Of a stretch of DNA of 25,258 nt, positions 14,673 through 21,996 are shown piece after piece; position 1 is the stretch's first letter, and each line of letters begins with the position of its first letter. Made by a program: the position numbers and the translations under genes. The DNA lies in assembly GCA_048594725.1 (NCBI GenBank), contig JBMDXA010000073.1:1-25258 (forward strand), in the 5' to 3' direction. The notes under the pieces were generated by a model. That model saw only the letters and a list, made by a program, of their open reading frames with translations. It did no database searches and was not told where the DNA came from. This DNA is from JAFDZV01 sp048594725 (GTDB taxonomy: Bacteria > Bacteroidota > Ignavibacteria > OLB7).

Positions 14673-15863
14673 ATGAGCACATCCTTTCTGGAGACCGCGG
14701 CATGGCCGCCGGAAGCGGAGCTTGTGGTGCTGGCGGTGGGACCGCACCCAGGGCCGGAGGATGAGCGGAGGATCGGCGAGCTGGTGCGCGGGGGACTGGA
14801 TTGGAACCGCCTGAGCAGCTATGCCGGATGGCACCGCGTGCTGCCGGTGCTTCATGATACGCTGGCGCGGCTCCAGCCGGAAGGGGTGCCGCACGATGCA
14901 CGCGAGCGCATCGCCGCCAATGCCGGGATCACGCTCCGGAACAATCTCCTTATCGCCGGGGAGCTTGCGCGTCTGGCACGGCTGTTTGCCGGGCAGGGGA
15001 TAGCGATGGTGCCGTTCAAGGGGCCGGTGCTGGCGCTCCGCCTGTACGGGGGCCTGGCGCTCCGTCCGTTCACCGATCTGGATCTGCTGGTCCGTCCCGG
15101 CGATATCCCCGCCGCGCAGGAACTTCTGGCCGCCGCCGGGTACCATCCCATCGTTCCTCTGCATGGGGCTCGGGAGAAGGCGTATTTCCGGTACGAGCAC
15201 GATCGCACATTTGCGATTGCCAGAGGGGGGAGCCGTGTGATGCTGGAGCTTCACTGGCGTTTCTTCGCCCGGTATGTGGCCTTCCCGTTCGATCTTGAAC
15301 GGTTCCGGGATCATCTCGACCGGGTGCCGCTGGCAGGAACCGATATCCCGTCGCTGCCGGCCGAGGAGCTGCTGCTGCTGCTGGCGCTGCATGGGGCAAA
15401 GCATCGCTGGTCGGCGCTCGGCTGGATTCTCGATATCGCCCGTCTGCCGGAGGCTTTCCCCGGCTTCGATTGGGAGCGTGCCGTGCGCCTGGCCCGGGAG
15501 AGCGGCACCCGGCGGGCACTGCATCTTGCGCTCCGGCTTGCCGATGCGCTCTGGGGAATGCCGATGCCGCAGACGCTCCGTGCGGCGGTGGCCGCTGATA
15601 GCGCCGCCGGAAGGCTTGCCGGAGATGTTCTCTCCCGGCTTGCCCGCTCGGACGAGCCCAGGGTGATGCCCGCCGAGGAAAGCCGTTTCTATCTGGCGGC
15701 GCGGGAGCGCTTTGCCGACCGGCTTCGCTATTATATCCTCTGGACCCTCACCCCGAATTTCCGCGACCGCACGTTCCTGCCGCTGCCGGGCCCGCTTGCT
15801 CCGCTGTATTATCTGGCGCGGCCGCTCCGTATCATCGCCGATGTGCTGCGCAGAAAAACATAG
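14673..15863 (+). CDS. Nucleotidyltransferase family protein (NTP_transf_5-like)
   Basis: The protein has 396 residues from the ATG at 14673, set by the GGAGGGGAAGGG sequence just before it; the open frame further upstream crosses the palindromic element and is not protein-like. Around residues 118-146 the sequence IAMVPFKGPVLALRLYGGLALRPFTDLDLLV has the 'FKG..L...Y.....R...DxDLLV' pattern of the uncharacterised nucleotidyltransferase family PF14907, with the two Asp expected to bind metal. LELHWRFF (about 191) and LLLLLALHGAKHRWSALGWILDIARL (about 234) are further family blocks. The C-terminus is hydrophobic and basic. Relatives are often found in exopolysaccharide or peptide-modification loci. 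Substrate unknown; activity is inferred from the motif only. Confidence 0.85.
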   Translation: MSTSFLETAAWPPEAELVVLAVGPHPGPEDERRIGELVRGGLDWNRLSSYAGWHRVLPVLHDTLARLQPEGVPHDARERIAANAGITLRNNLLIAGELARLARLFAGQGIAMVPFKGPVLALRLYGGLALRPFTDLDLLVRPGDIPAAQELLAAAGYHPIVPLHGAREKAYFRYEHDRTFAIARGGSRVMLELHWRFFARYVAFPFDLERFRDHLDRVPLAGTDIPSLPAEELLLLLALHGAKHRWSALGWILDIARLPEAFPGFDWERAVRLARESGTRRALHLALRLADALWGMPMPQTLRAAVAADSAAGRLAGDVLSRLARSDEPRVMPAEESRFYLAARERFADRLRYYILWTLTPNFRDRTFLPLPGPLAPLYYLARPLRIIADVLRRKT

Positions 15864-16065
15864 GGGGTAGCCGAGCGATCCCATCGGAAGGAATAACAGG
15901 CGGTCTTCCTGCCACGCACTACCGGCAACGGGCCAGGGAGGGATCGCCGGAAAACCGCCGCTCATATCCGCATTCCGTTGCCATCCGTAGCAGTGCATCC
16001 GTTTCGCCGGAATCCATTACATTATTCCGATCGTCGTATTGAATAATTATCAGGGGGAAAATGTC

Positions 16066-16509
16066 ATGATCGAGTCGCCGGGGGATAGAATGGCGGAGAT
16101 GATGCGGGATAATGCCAATACCGATATCGTCAGGGGGATTTACCGGAATTTCCTGGCGGGCGATATCGCTGCGGTGCTGAACGCTTTCGATCCGGATATA
16201 GACTGGAACAGCAGGGTCAACCGGCCGGGCGCCAGAACCCCTCTTGCATACGAGGGGCCCTGCCGTGGACGCGAGGCGGTGGCGCGATGCTTCGAGCTGT
16301 TCAATACGGCCGTGCGCTACGAAGCCACCATGGTCTCGGCCCGGTTCTATACGTCCGGGGAGCGTGTGCTGGCCGTGGGGCACGATATCCGGCGCGATCT
16401 GGTGACCGGAGGTCTCACCGAAAACCGCTGGTCGATGCTCTGGAGATTCAGGGACGGCAGGGCGGCACATATCCGCATTTATCAGGATACCATCGATATC
16501 CTGGATTGA
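16066..16509 (+). CDS. SnoaL-like / ketosteroid-isomerase-like protein
   Basis: The protein has 147 residues, typical of the NTF2-like SnoaL family. Seen: DIVRGIYRNFLAGDIAAVLNAFDPDIDWN (about 18-46, the cone-forming helices then the first strand), YEGPCRGREAVARCFELF (about 62-79), and strands SARFYTSGERVLAVGHDIRR, NRWSMLWRFRDGRAAHIRIYQDT. This is the layout of small polyketide cyclase-like or isomerase-like proteins. An AGGGGGAA sequence places the start at 16066 rather than at the TTG 27 bases earlier. The catalytic substrate cannot be told and many family members are only annotated by fold. No signal peptide, so cytoplasmic. A GC-rich hairpin follows the stop. Confidence 0.8.
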   Translation: MIESPGDRMAEMMRDNANTDIVRGIYRNFLAGDIAAVLNAFDPDIDWNSRVNRPGARTPLAYEGPCRGREAVARCFELFNTAVRYEATMVSARFYTSGERVLAVGHDIRRDLVTGGLTENRWSMLWRFRDGRAAHIRIYQDTIDILD

Positions 16510-16552
16510 ATCCGGATAGAGTCCGGTATTCTCAGCATCGTCTGAATGCGAC

Positions 16553-16579
16553 CAGGGCCGGAGAATAACCCCGGCCCTG
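16553..16579. terminator. Hairpin between convergent genes
   Basis: CAGGGCCGG (16553-16561) and CCGGCCCTG (16571-16579) form a perfect 9-bp stem between the SnoaL-like gene and the convergent carboxylase gene. Neither side has a strong T-tract, so a bidirectional terminator role is plausible but weak. Confidence 0.45.
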
Positions 16580-16627
16580 ATAATCACTTCTGCAAAAAAT
16601 CATCTTCCAATCGCCAATCGAAAATTC

Positions 16628-18253
16628 CTACAACGGAATATTTCCATGCTTTTTCCACGGGTTTTCATCCTGCTTGTTCTTTAGCAGTTCCAGCGCGTGG
16701 ATAAGGCGGGGGCGGGTTTCGGCGGGTTCTATCACATCGTCGATATAACCGCGTTCGGCGGCCAGATAGGGATGCGCGAATTTCTCCCGGTACTCGGCCT
16801 CCTTGGCGGCCACGGCGGCATCCGGATCTTCGGCCTCGGAGATATCCTTGCGGAAGAGTATCTCCACGGCCCCCTTGCTTCCCATCACGGCGATCTCGGC
16901 TCCCGGCCAGGCGAAATTGAAATCTCCCCGGATATGCTTGCTGTTCATCACGTCGTAGGCGCCGCCGTAGGCCTTGCGGGTGATAACGGTGATCTTCGGC
17001 ACGGTGGCCTCGCAGAAGGCATACAGCAGCTTTGCGCCATGCTTGATGATGCCGCGCCATTCCTGGTCGGTGCCGGGGAGAAATCCGGGCACATCCTCGA
17101 ACACCACCAGCGGGATGTTGAAGCAGTCGCAGAAGCGGACGAACCGCGCCCCTTTCACCGATGCGTCGATATCGAGCACACCCGCCAGCGATGCCGGCTG
17201 GTTCGCCACGATCCCCACAGCCTGCCCGCCGAGCCGCGCAAAACCTACGATGATGTTCGTGGCGTAGTCGGCATGCACTTCCAGGAACGACCGCTCATCA
17301 ACCACCTTGGTGATGACCTCCTTCATATCGTACGGCTTGTTCGGGCTGTCCGGGATGATGGCGTTCAGCATATGGTCGCGCCGGTCCTCCGGATCATCCA
17401 GATCGATCTCCGGGGCGCGCTCACGGTTGTTCTGCGGCATGTAGCCGAGCAGCTTCCTGATCGTCAGGAGCGCATCCACCTCGTCGGATGCCGCGAAATG
17501 CGCCACCCCCGATTTGGATGCGTGGGTCATGGCCCCTCCCAGTTCCTCCTGGGTGACGTCCTCGTGGGTGACGGTTTTCACCACGTTCGGCCCGGTAACG
17601 AACATATAGCTCGTGTTCTGGGTCATCACGATGAAATCGGTGATGGCGGGGGAGTAGACGGCGCCGCCGGCGCAGGGGCCCAGGATGGCGGAGATCTGCG
17701 GCACCACACCGGAGGCCAGCGTGTTGCGCAGGAAGATATCGGCGTACCCTCCAAGCGATACCACCCCCTCCTGGATGCGCGCGCCGCCGGAATCGTTCAG
17801 GCCGATCACCGGCGCGCCGATCCGTACCGCCAGATCCATGATCTTGACGATCTTCTCGGCGTGTGCCTCCGAGAGGGAGCCGCCGAAGACCGTGAAGTCC
17901 TGCGAGAAGACGCACACCGGCCGGCCGTTGATCTCGCCGGTGCCGGTCACCACACCATCGCCCAGATAGCGCTGCTTGTCGAGCCCGAAATCGCGGGAGC
18001 GATGCCGTACGAACGCGTCGATCTCCATGAAGCTCCCCTCGTCCAGCAGCACCTCCAGACGCTCGCGGGCGGTCAGCTTCCCTTTTTTATGCTGGTCGGC
18101 GATCCGCTTCTCGCCGCCGCCGAGCTTCGATTCGGCGCGCATCCCCTCCAGCCGTTCCATCGGAGTGCTGTGATGCGCCGCAGGGCCGTTGCCGTTCGGC
18201 CCGGCCTTCCGGTTGGAGATGCCGTTGTCGGTCGTGCTCTCACTGTTCGCCAT
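16628..18253 (-). CDS. pccB: Acyl-CoA (propionyl-CoA) carboxylase carboxyltransferase beta subunit
   Basis: The 541-residue cytoplasmic enzyme transfers carboxyl from biotin to an acyl-CoA, giving (S)-methylmalonyl-CoA from propionyl-CoA. Seen: RIADQHKKGKLTARERLEVLLDEGSF near residues 50-75, LNDSGGARIQEGV, the first oxyanion-hole glycines in AILGPCAGGAVYSPA (Gly 196-197), the second in RKAYGGAYDVMNSKH (Gly 430-431), and the closing GYIDDVIEPAETRPRL block. Asp 434 is at the position that favours propionyl-CoA over acetyl-CoA in actinobacterial subunits, so a PccB assignment is likely. The first ~25 residues are a polar low-complexity extension compared with the usual ~515. AAAGG about 9 bases upstream supports the start. 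The biotin-carrying alpha subunit is not in the window. The stop codon abuts a heptamer-like tract. Confidence 0.93.
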   Translation of the reverse strand: MANSESTTDNGISNRKAGPNGNGPAAHHSTPMERLEGMRAESKLGGGEKRIADQHKKGKLTARERLEVLLDEGSFMEIDAFVRHRSRDFGLDKQRYLGDGVVTGTGEINGRPVCVFSQDFTVFGGSLSEAHAEKIVKIMDLAVRIGAPVIGLNDSGGARIQEGVVSLGGYADIFLRNTLASGVVPQISAILGPCAGGAVYSPAITDFIVMTQNTSYMFVTGPNVVKTVTHEDVTQEELGGAMTHASKSGVAHFAASDEVDALLTIRKLLGYMPQNNRERAPEIDLDDPEDRRDHMLNAIIPDSPNKPYDMKEVITKVVDERSFLEVHADYATNIIVGFARLGGQAVGIVANQPASLAGVLDIDASVKGARFVRFCDCFNIPLVVFEDVPGFLPGTDQEWRGIIKHGAKLLYAFCEATVPKITVITRKAYGGAYDVMNSKHIRGDFNFAWPGAEIAVMGSKGAVEILFRKDISEAEDPDAAVAAKEAEYREKFAHPYLAAERGYIDDVIEPAETRPRLIHALELLKNKQDENPWKKHGNIPL

Positions 18254-18256
18254 CTA

Positions 18257-18286
18257 TTGACCTTTTAGCTTATCCTTGTATGTTTC
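18257..18286 (+). promoter_or_regulatory. Bacteroidota-type promoter for the lipoprotein gene
   Basis: TTG (18257-18259), exactly 19 bases, then TATGTTTC (18279-18286) matches TTG-N19-TAnnTTTG except for the last base. It lies about 100 bases before the lipoprotein start at 18386, starting just outside the divergent carboxylase gene. Confidence 0.5.
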
Positions 18287-18385
18287 ACCGCAGGTGATAC
18301 CGTGCCCAATGCGCGGACCACGGCGGCGCCACGCCGGGAAGGGGGCGCCGGAGCCGACGCAATTTAACGAAGCATTGAAACTAAC

Positions 18386-18808
18386 ATGAAGCCTGTACCA
18401 GCATTTACGATTCCGCTGATCCTCCTGGCCGGGCTCGCCGCCGGCTGTTCCGGAAGCGAGGGGAGCGGCAAGAGCGCCGATATCGGCGAGACCTTTCTGC
18501 TGAAGATGGGGGAGAGTGTCCGCGTGGGGGATAACCTCCGGCTTACCTTCGAGGGAGTGGCGGACGATTCCCGCTGCCCGGAGGGGGTGCAGTGCGTGAC
18601 CGAGGGGAACGCCCGCGTGAACCTGAAGTATATCACCCCCGATCATCCGCCGGTCGATTTCTCCCTGAACACCATGCGCACGCTGGCTCGCGATACGGCC
18701 ATCCAGCACTACCGTATAGCCCTCGCCGATCTGGTTCCCAGGCCGAAGGCCGGCACGCAGATCCAGCCCGGAGAATATGGGGCGCAATTGCGCGTGACGA
18801 GGGAGTGA
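18386..18808 (+). CDS. Lipoprotein of unknown function (DSRCP-motif type)
   Basis: The 140-residue protein starts MKPVPAFTIPLILLAGLAAGC, a lipoprotein signal with lipobox LAAGC and Cys 21 as the lipid site. After a Ser/Gly-rich linker comes a beta-rich domain with VRVGDNLRLTFEGVADDSRCPEGVQCVTEGNARVNL. The 'F.GV..DSRCP.GVQC...GNA.V' pattern, with two Cys that probably form a disulfide, occurs in a small uncharacterised family of exported bacterial proteins, where a Trp usually takes the place of the Thr after the second Cys. Outer-membrane or periplasmic anchoring is likely; the function is unknown. No strong ribosome-binding site is visible. The gene is divergent from pccB. Confidence 0.75.
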   Translation: MKPVPAFTIPLILLAGLAAGCSGSEGSGKSADIGETFLLKMGESVRVGDNLRLTFEGVADDSRCPEGVQCVTEGNARVNLKYITPDHPPVDFSLNTMRTLARDTAIQHYRIALADLVPRPKAGTQIQPGEYGAQLRVTRE

Positions 18809-19391
18809 GAGGGGAGATAGTAGTTGGTAGTCCGCCGCCTGCGGCGGCTGGAGTGAGTAGATAATCGAAGTTGCCAGCAATGTCTCTGAATGCTTCCGGA
18901 GATCCAGGGTATCATCCGAAAGCAACGGTGCGCCGCAGGGCTGCCATACGCATCGGGCAGATACGTCTGCATTGGCCCCCGTCAGGGGGCACCCGTCTGT
19001 AGATATGCAGATTCTTTAATGATACAGCTCCGTTAGGAGCGTCCCCCCATGAAACTGCTCCTGTAGATGGCAACGTGCGTGAGATAGTATTTTCTAGAGC
19101 GGATTGTCCATGGAGTCCGCTACTGTCTCTGCGGTGCCTCCGGTCGTCCAGGAGGAGCGTGGCGGAGAAGGTACAGCCGGTGAGCCGGTGGAGCATCGGC
19201 GGTAACATACGCTCCAAGATGTATCTGCACTGGAACATACTTGCATGCCGGCGCGTAGCGGCTTTCTTTTTGAAGCGCATCGTACCCGTTCTCTCCTGCC
19301 GCAGGGGAGAATATGCGGTTGCATCGCGGGGCCGTGCGGCATTGCCGGCGCTGCGACAATCCGCGAAGAATACATCTGACAGGAGTTATCA
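18809..19391. other. 583-bp non-coding region with two palindromic elements
   Basis: At 18833-18848 a CCGCCGC-CT-GCGGCGG hairpin sits between GTAGTTGGTAGT and CTGGAGTGAGTAG, like the hairpin at 3428-3444. At 18974-19080 lies a single copy of the palindromic element family found doubled at 14161. From 19081 to 19391 I see no gene; several short frames are not protein-like. The last bases before 19392 carry the ribosome-binding site of the reductase. Confidence 0.6.
18974..19080 (-). repeat. Single copy of the palindromic element seen doubled at 14161-14534
   Basis: Read on the minus strand the order is CGCACGTTGC, a CTACAGGAGC segment, GCTCCTAACGGAGCT (hairpin), CTACAGACGGGTG and CCCCCTGACGGGGGC (hairpin). 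The same order of blocks is found in each half of the 14161-14534 element. The hairpin loops differ while the stems are kept. Confidence 0.65.
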
Positions 19392-20375
19392 ATGCAACAC
19401 CGCAAACTACGCGATCTCGATGTCTCCGCCCTGGGACTGGGCTGCATGGGCATGAGCGATTTCTATGGTCCGAGAAGCGAGCAGGAATCTCTCGCCACCA
19501 TCGATCGCGCGCTGGAGCTTGGAGTGAATTTCCTCGATACCGCCGATATGTATGGCCCTCATACCAACGAGGAGCTTGTCGGACGCGCCATCCGGGGACG
19601 CCGCGACCGGATAGTGCTGGCTACCAAGTTCGGCGTCGTCCGCGATCCCAGCGATCCCACGGTCCGTGGCATCAACGGGCGCCCGGAATATGTCAGGCAG
19701 TCCTGCGAGGGGAGCCTGAAGCGTCTCGGGGTTGAGACCATCGATCTGTATTATCTGCATCGCGTCGATCCTGCCGTGCCGATCGAGGAGACCGTGGGGG
19801 CCATGAGTGGTCTGGTGGCCGAGGGGAAGGTGCGCGCCCTGGGGCTTTCCGAGGCATCTGCCGAGACCATCCGCAGAGGCAACGGCGTGTATCCGATCAC
19901 GGCCGTGCAGAGCGAGTACAGTCTCTGGACCCGCGATCCCGAGGACTCTGTGCTGGATACCTGCCGCGAACTCGGCATCGGGTTCGTTCCCTACAGCCCG
20001 CTGGGACGCGGGTTCCTGACCGGCCAGATAAAGAGCCCGGATGATTTCGCTCCGGATGATTTCCGCCGTATGAACCCGCGGTTCCAGGGGGAGAATTTCC
20101 AGAAGAACCTGGAGCTTGTGGATGCCGTCAGAGCAATCGCCACCGAAAAGGGATGTACTCCCGCGCAGCTCGCCCTGGCATGGCTGCTGGCACAGGGGGA
20201 GGATCTGGTTCCCATCCCCGGAACCAAGCATGTGCGTACTCTGGAGGAGAACCTCGGTGCCCTGGACGTGGCTCTTACCCCTGATGATCTGGCGCAGCTC
20301 GAGACGGTCTTCCCGAAAGGGGCCGCCGCCGGCGATCGCTATCCAACCGCATCGATGGCCGCGCTGAACAGGTAG
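19392..20375 (+). CDS. Aldo/keto reductase
   Basis: This 327-residue cytoplasmic NAD(P)H-dependent oxidoreductase has a TIM-barrel fold and reduces aldehydes or ketones. The catalytic tetrad is visible: Asp 49 and Tyr 54 (FLDTADMYGPHTNEELVG), Lys 79 (ATKFGV) and His 123 (YYLHRVDP). The cofactor-binding end is present as PIPGTKHVRTLEENLGAL. The N-terminal VSALGLGCMGMSDFYGP places it in the branch of stress-related reductases similar to yeast/plant AKR13-type enzymes. AGGAG 8 bases before the ATG fixes the start. A terminator follows, and the gene seems monocistronic. The physiological substrate is unknown. Confidence 0.93.
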   Translation: MQHRKLRDLDVSALGLGCMGMSDFYGPRSEQESLATIDRALELGVNFLDTADMYGPHTNEELVGRAIRGRRDRIVLATKFGVVRDPSDPTVRGINGRPEYVRQSCEGSLKRLGVETIDLYYLHRVDPAVPIEETVGAMSGLVAEGKVRALGLSEASAETIRRGNGVYPITAVQSEYSLWTRDPEDSVLDTCRELGIGFVPYSPLGRGFLTGQIKSPDDFAPDDFRRMNPRFQGENFQKNLELVDAVRAIATEKGCTPAQLALAWLLAQGEDLVPIPGTKHVRTLEENLGALDVALTPDDLAQLETVFPKGAAAGDRYPTASMAALNR

Positions 20376-20415
20376 ATTCCGGATGTTCGATTCCGGGTTG
20401 ATGGAGTCCGGAACC

Positions 20416-20453
20416 GGAGAGAGAAGAATGGTTCGTGCCGTTCTTCTCTCTCC
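20416..20453 (+). terminator. Terminator of the aldo/keto reductase gene
   Basis: GGAGAGAGAAGAATGG (20416-20431) pairs with CCGTTCTTCTCTCTCC (20438-20453): 16 bp with one G-T pair and a 6-base loop, 41 bases after the stop, followed by TTGTTAT. The stem overlaps a copy of the GGAGTCCGGA motif family just upstream. Confidence 0.75.
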
Positions 20454-20548
20454 TTGTTATAAGGAGGGTGGTGGAATGCGGAGGTGGATGGTGGTCTCCC
20501 GCCGGACCGATCGGGAAATGGCTGCCTGACTCTTCCCCTTCTCCCCGC

Positions 20549-20588
20549 TTGCATCTGGTATCTAACCATGCTTATATTCAAAGTTAAG
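20549..20588 (+). promoter_or_regulatory. Candidate promoter and operator of the DtxR-type regulator
   Basis: TTG (20549-20551) is followed after 21 bases by TATATTCA (20573-20580), close to the Bacteroidota promoter form. CTTATATTCAAAGTTAAG (20571-20588) is an 18-bp imperfect palindrome (CTTA...TAAG ends) covering the -7 box and ending one base before the start codon. This is a sensible place for autoregulation by the encoded repressor, and would imply an almost leaderless transcript. No matching copy was found before the importer genes. Confidence 0.3.
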
Positions 20589-20589
20589 T

Positions 20590-21288
20590 ATGCCTAAGAT
20601 CGAAATTAACCAGACCATCGAAGACTATCTTCGCTCGCTGTACAGGCTTGAAGCCCGGGAGGGAAAGGCCTCGAATGCGGCGTTGGCAAAGGAATTGAAT
20701 ATCTCCGCATCGGCCGTTACGGAGATGGCGCGGCGTCTGGCCGAGGGAGGGCTGCTCAGCTACGAAAAGTATCGCGGGTTGCAGCTTACCAGAACCGGGC
20801 ACGAGCTCGCTCTCGGCATCACGCGCCGCCACCGGCTCTGGGAGGTGTTCCTGATCCAGTATCTGGGGTTCGAGTGGGACGAGGTGCATGATCTGGCCGA
20901 TCAGCTGGAGCATATCGAGTCGGAGGAATTGATCGACCGGCTGGAGAAATTCCTCGGGTTCCCCACGCACGATCCGCATGGCGACCCCATCCCGAACAAG
21001 AACGGGGAGATCAGGGATCGCCCGCTGGTGCGCCTGAGCGAGATCGAGGTGGGGGATCATGCCACGGTGGAGCGCGTGAGCGACGAATTCCCGGAACTGC
21101 TCCGCTATGCCTCGTCGCTCGGGCTCTCCATCAAGGCCAGGGTGACCGTGGTGGAGAAGATCGCATTCGATGGCTCGGTACGCCTCCTTGCCAACGACCG
21201 CGAATCGGTGGTCTCCGAAAAGCTCGCCAACAGCGTCTTCGTGCAGCCGCTGAAAAAAAACGCGAAGCGAAGGCAGGAAAAAGTCTGA
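20590..21288 (+). CDS. DtxR/MntR-family metal-dependent transcriptional regulator with FeoA-like domain
   Basis: The 232-residue protein has a winged-helix DNA-binding domain (about 1-75: TIEDYLRSLYRLEAREGKASNAALAKELNISASAVTEMARRL then GLLSYEKYRGLQLTRTG), a dimerisation/metal domain (about 76-145) and a C-terminal SH3-like FeoA domain (about 148-220). Compared with MntR, D12 matches Asp 8, H81 matches His 77, and E107-H108 match Glu 102-His 103. The MntR Glu 11 position is Arg 15, and the Cys/Glu position before E107 is Asp 104, so metal preference is uncertain. It probably represses metal uptake when iron or manganese is plentiful. The Zn/Mn importer 1.5 kb downstream on the same strand is the obvious target. 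The start ATG has little leader. Confidence 0.93.
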   Translation: MPKIEINQTIEDYLRSLYRLEAREGKASNAALAKELNISASAVTEMARRLAEGGLLSYEKYRGLQLTRTGHELALGITRRHRLWEVFLIQYLGFEWDEVHDLADQLEHIESEELIDRLEKFLGFPTHDPHGDPIPNKNGEIRDRPLVRLSEIEVGDHATVERVSDEFPELLRYASSLGLSIKARVTVVEKIAFDGSVRLLANDRESVVSEKLANSVFVQPLKKNAKRRQEKV

Positions 21289-21356
21289 GGATGTTCGATT
21301 CTCGATATCGACGAAGAACGTGCATCGCCAGTAGCCCGCCCCCGAAGGCTATCACC

Positions 21357-21432
21357 GGCGGAATCGAATTCCGCCCGAACAGGCAGTAGCAGTCACAGAA
21401 TCTCGGAAAACGTATCCCGAACTATTTACTAA
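21357..21432. repeat. REP-like hairpin with tail, copy of the 3538-3605 repeat
   Basis: GGCGGAAT (21357-21364), loop CGA, ATTCCGCC (21368-21375), followed by CGAACAGGC, AGAATCTCGGAAAAC and TATCCCGAA. The same tail follows the hairpin at 3538. Stem bases differ from that copy in a compensated way. Confidence 0.8.
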
Positions 21433-21456
21433 CGGGGCCCTATCTCCCTATCTCGC

Positions 21457-21927
21457 ATGAAACAGGTTCTTTTTCTCGATGACGATCATAGCCGGATCGA
21501 TGCCATACGTGCGAGGCTGGCATCGGTGAAGTGCGACCTGACCGTGGTGGAGACCGCCGATCAGTGCATAGCCCAGCTGAAGGGGAAGAGCTACGATCTG
21601 GTGATGCTCGATCATGATCTCGGCGGGGAGACCTTCTGCGACAGCAGCAGGGAGGATTGTGGTATGGAGGTGGTCCGATGGCTGAAAGGGAATCAGGGGG
21701 ATCATAAATTTTTTATCGTGCATTCGATGAATGCCGTGGCCGCTGCGGCAATGTATCTCGATCTCAGAGCCATGGGATATCCGGTGGAGCAGGCATCGTT
21801 CGGTTCCAGGGAGTTTTATTCCCATGTCTACGAAGCTCTGGGTGTATCGCGCCCCGCCTCGCAGAACAAGCCGTCGCTCTCCGGCCGGATAGGCGAATAT
21901 TTCCGGTCGCTCCGGATGCGCCGGTAG
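21457..21927 (+). CDS. Receiver-like protein of the cREC (cyclic-phosphate-processing receiver) type
   Basis: The 156-residue cytoplasmic protein starts MKQVLFLDDDHSRIDAI, with the acidic triad D8-D9-D10 and R13. It has DLVMLDHDLGGE (about 47-58) at the place of the phospho-acceptor Asp, GMEVVRWL (about 69-76), and FFIVHSMNAVAAAAMYLDL (about 85-103) with the H-S pair at 89-90, Asn 92 and Met 99. This combination, a receiver fold with LDHDL and VHSxN, is that of the cREC clade described by comparative genomics as a predicted cyclic-phosphate-processing relative of response-regulator receivers. No output domain is attached; the C-terminal 35 residues are basic and polar. It stands just before a methyltransferase (69-base gap). 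Biochemical activity is not known to me. The start has no clear ribosome-binding site. Confidence 0.75.
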   Translation: MKQVLFLDDDHSRIDAIRARLASVKCDLTVVETADQCIAQLKGKSYDLVMLDHDLGGETFCDSSREDCGMEVVRWLKGNQGDHKFFIVHSMNAVAAAAMYLDLRAMGYPVEQASFGSREFYSHVYEALGVSRPASQNKPSLSGRIGEYFRSLRMRR

Positions 21928-21996
21928 CCGCGCTGAAAACCGGATGCGCTCACAGCAGGATGATCTGATATCTGATATTGATATTCGGGAAGCCCA

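Noticed and set aside
14601..15998. Long minus-strand open frame (465 codons)
   Set aside because: Antisense to the nucleotidyltransferase-family gene, whose ribosome-binding site and motifs are clear.
16697..18268. Long plus-strand open frame (523 codons)
   Set aside because: Antisense to the carboxylase beta subunit, with no domain of its own.
20376..20400. tRNA T-arm-like sequence GTTCGATTCC
   Set aside because: No acceptor stem, anticodon arm or D-arm around it; the sequence is a stop-proximal repeat.
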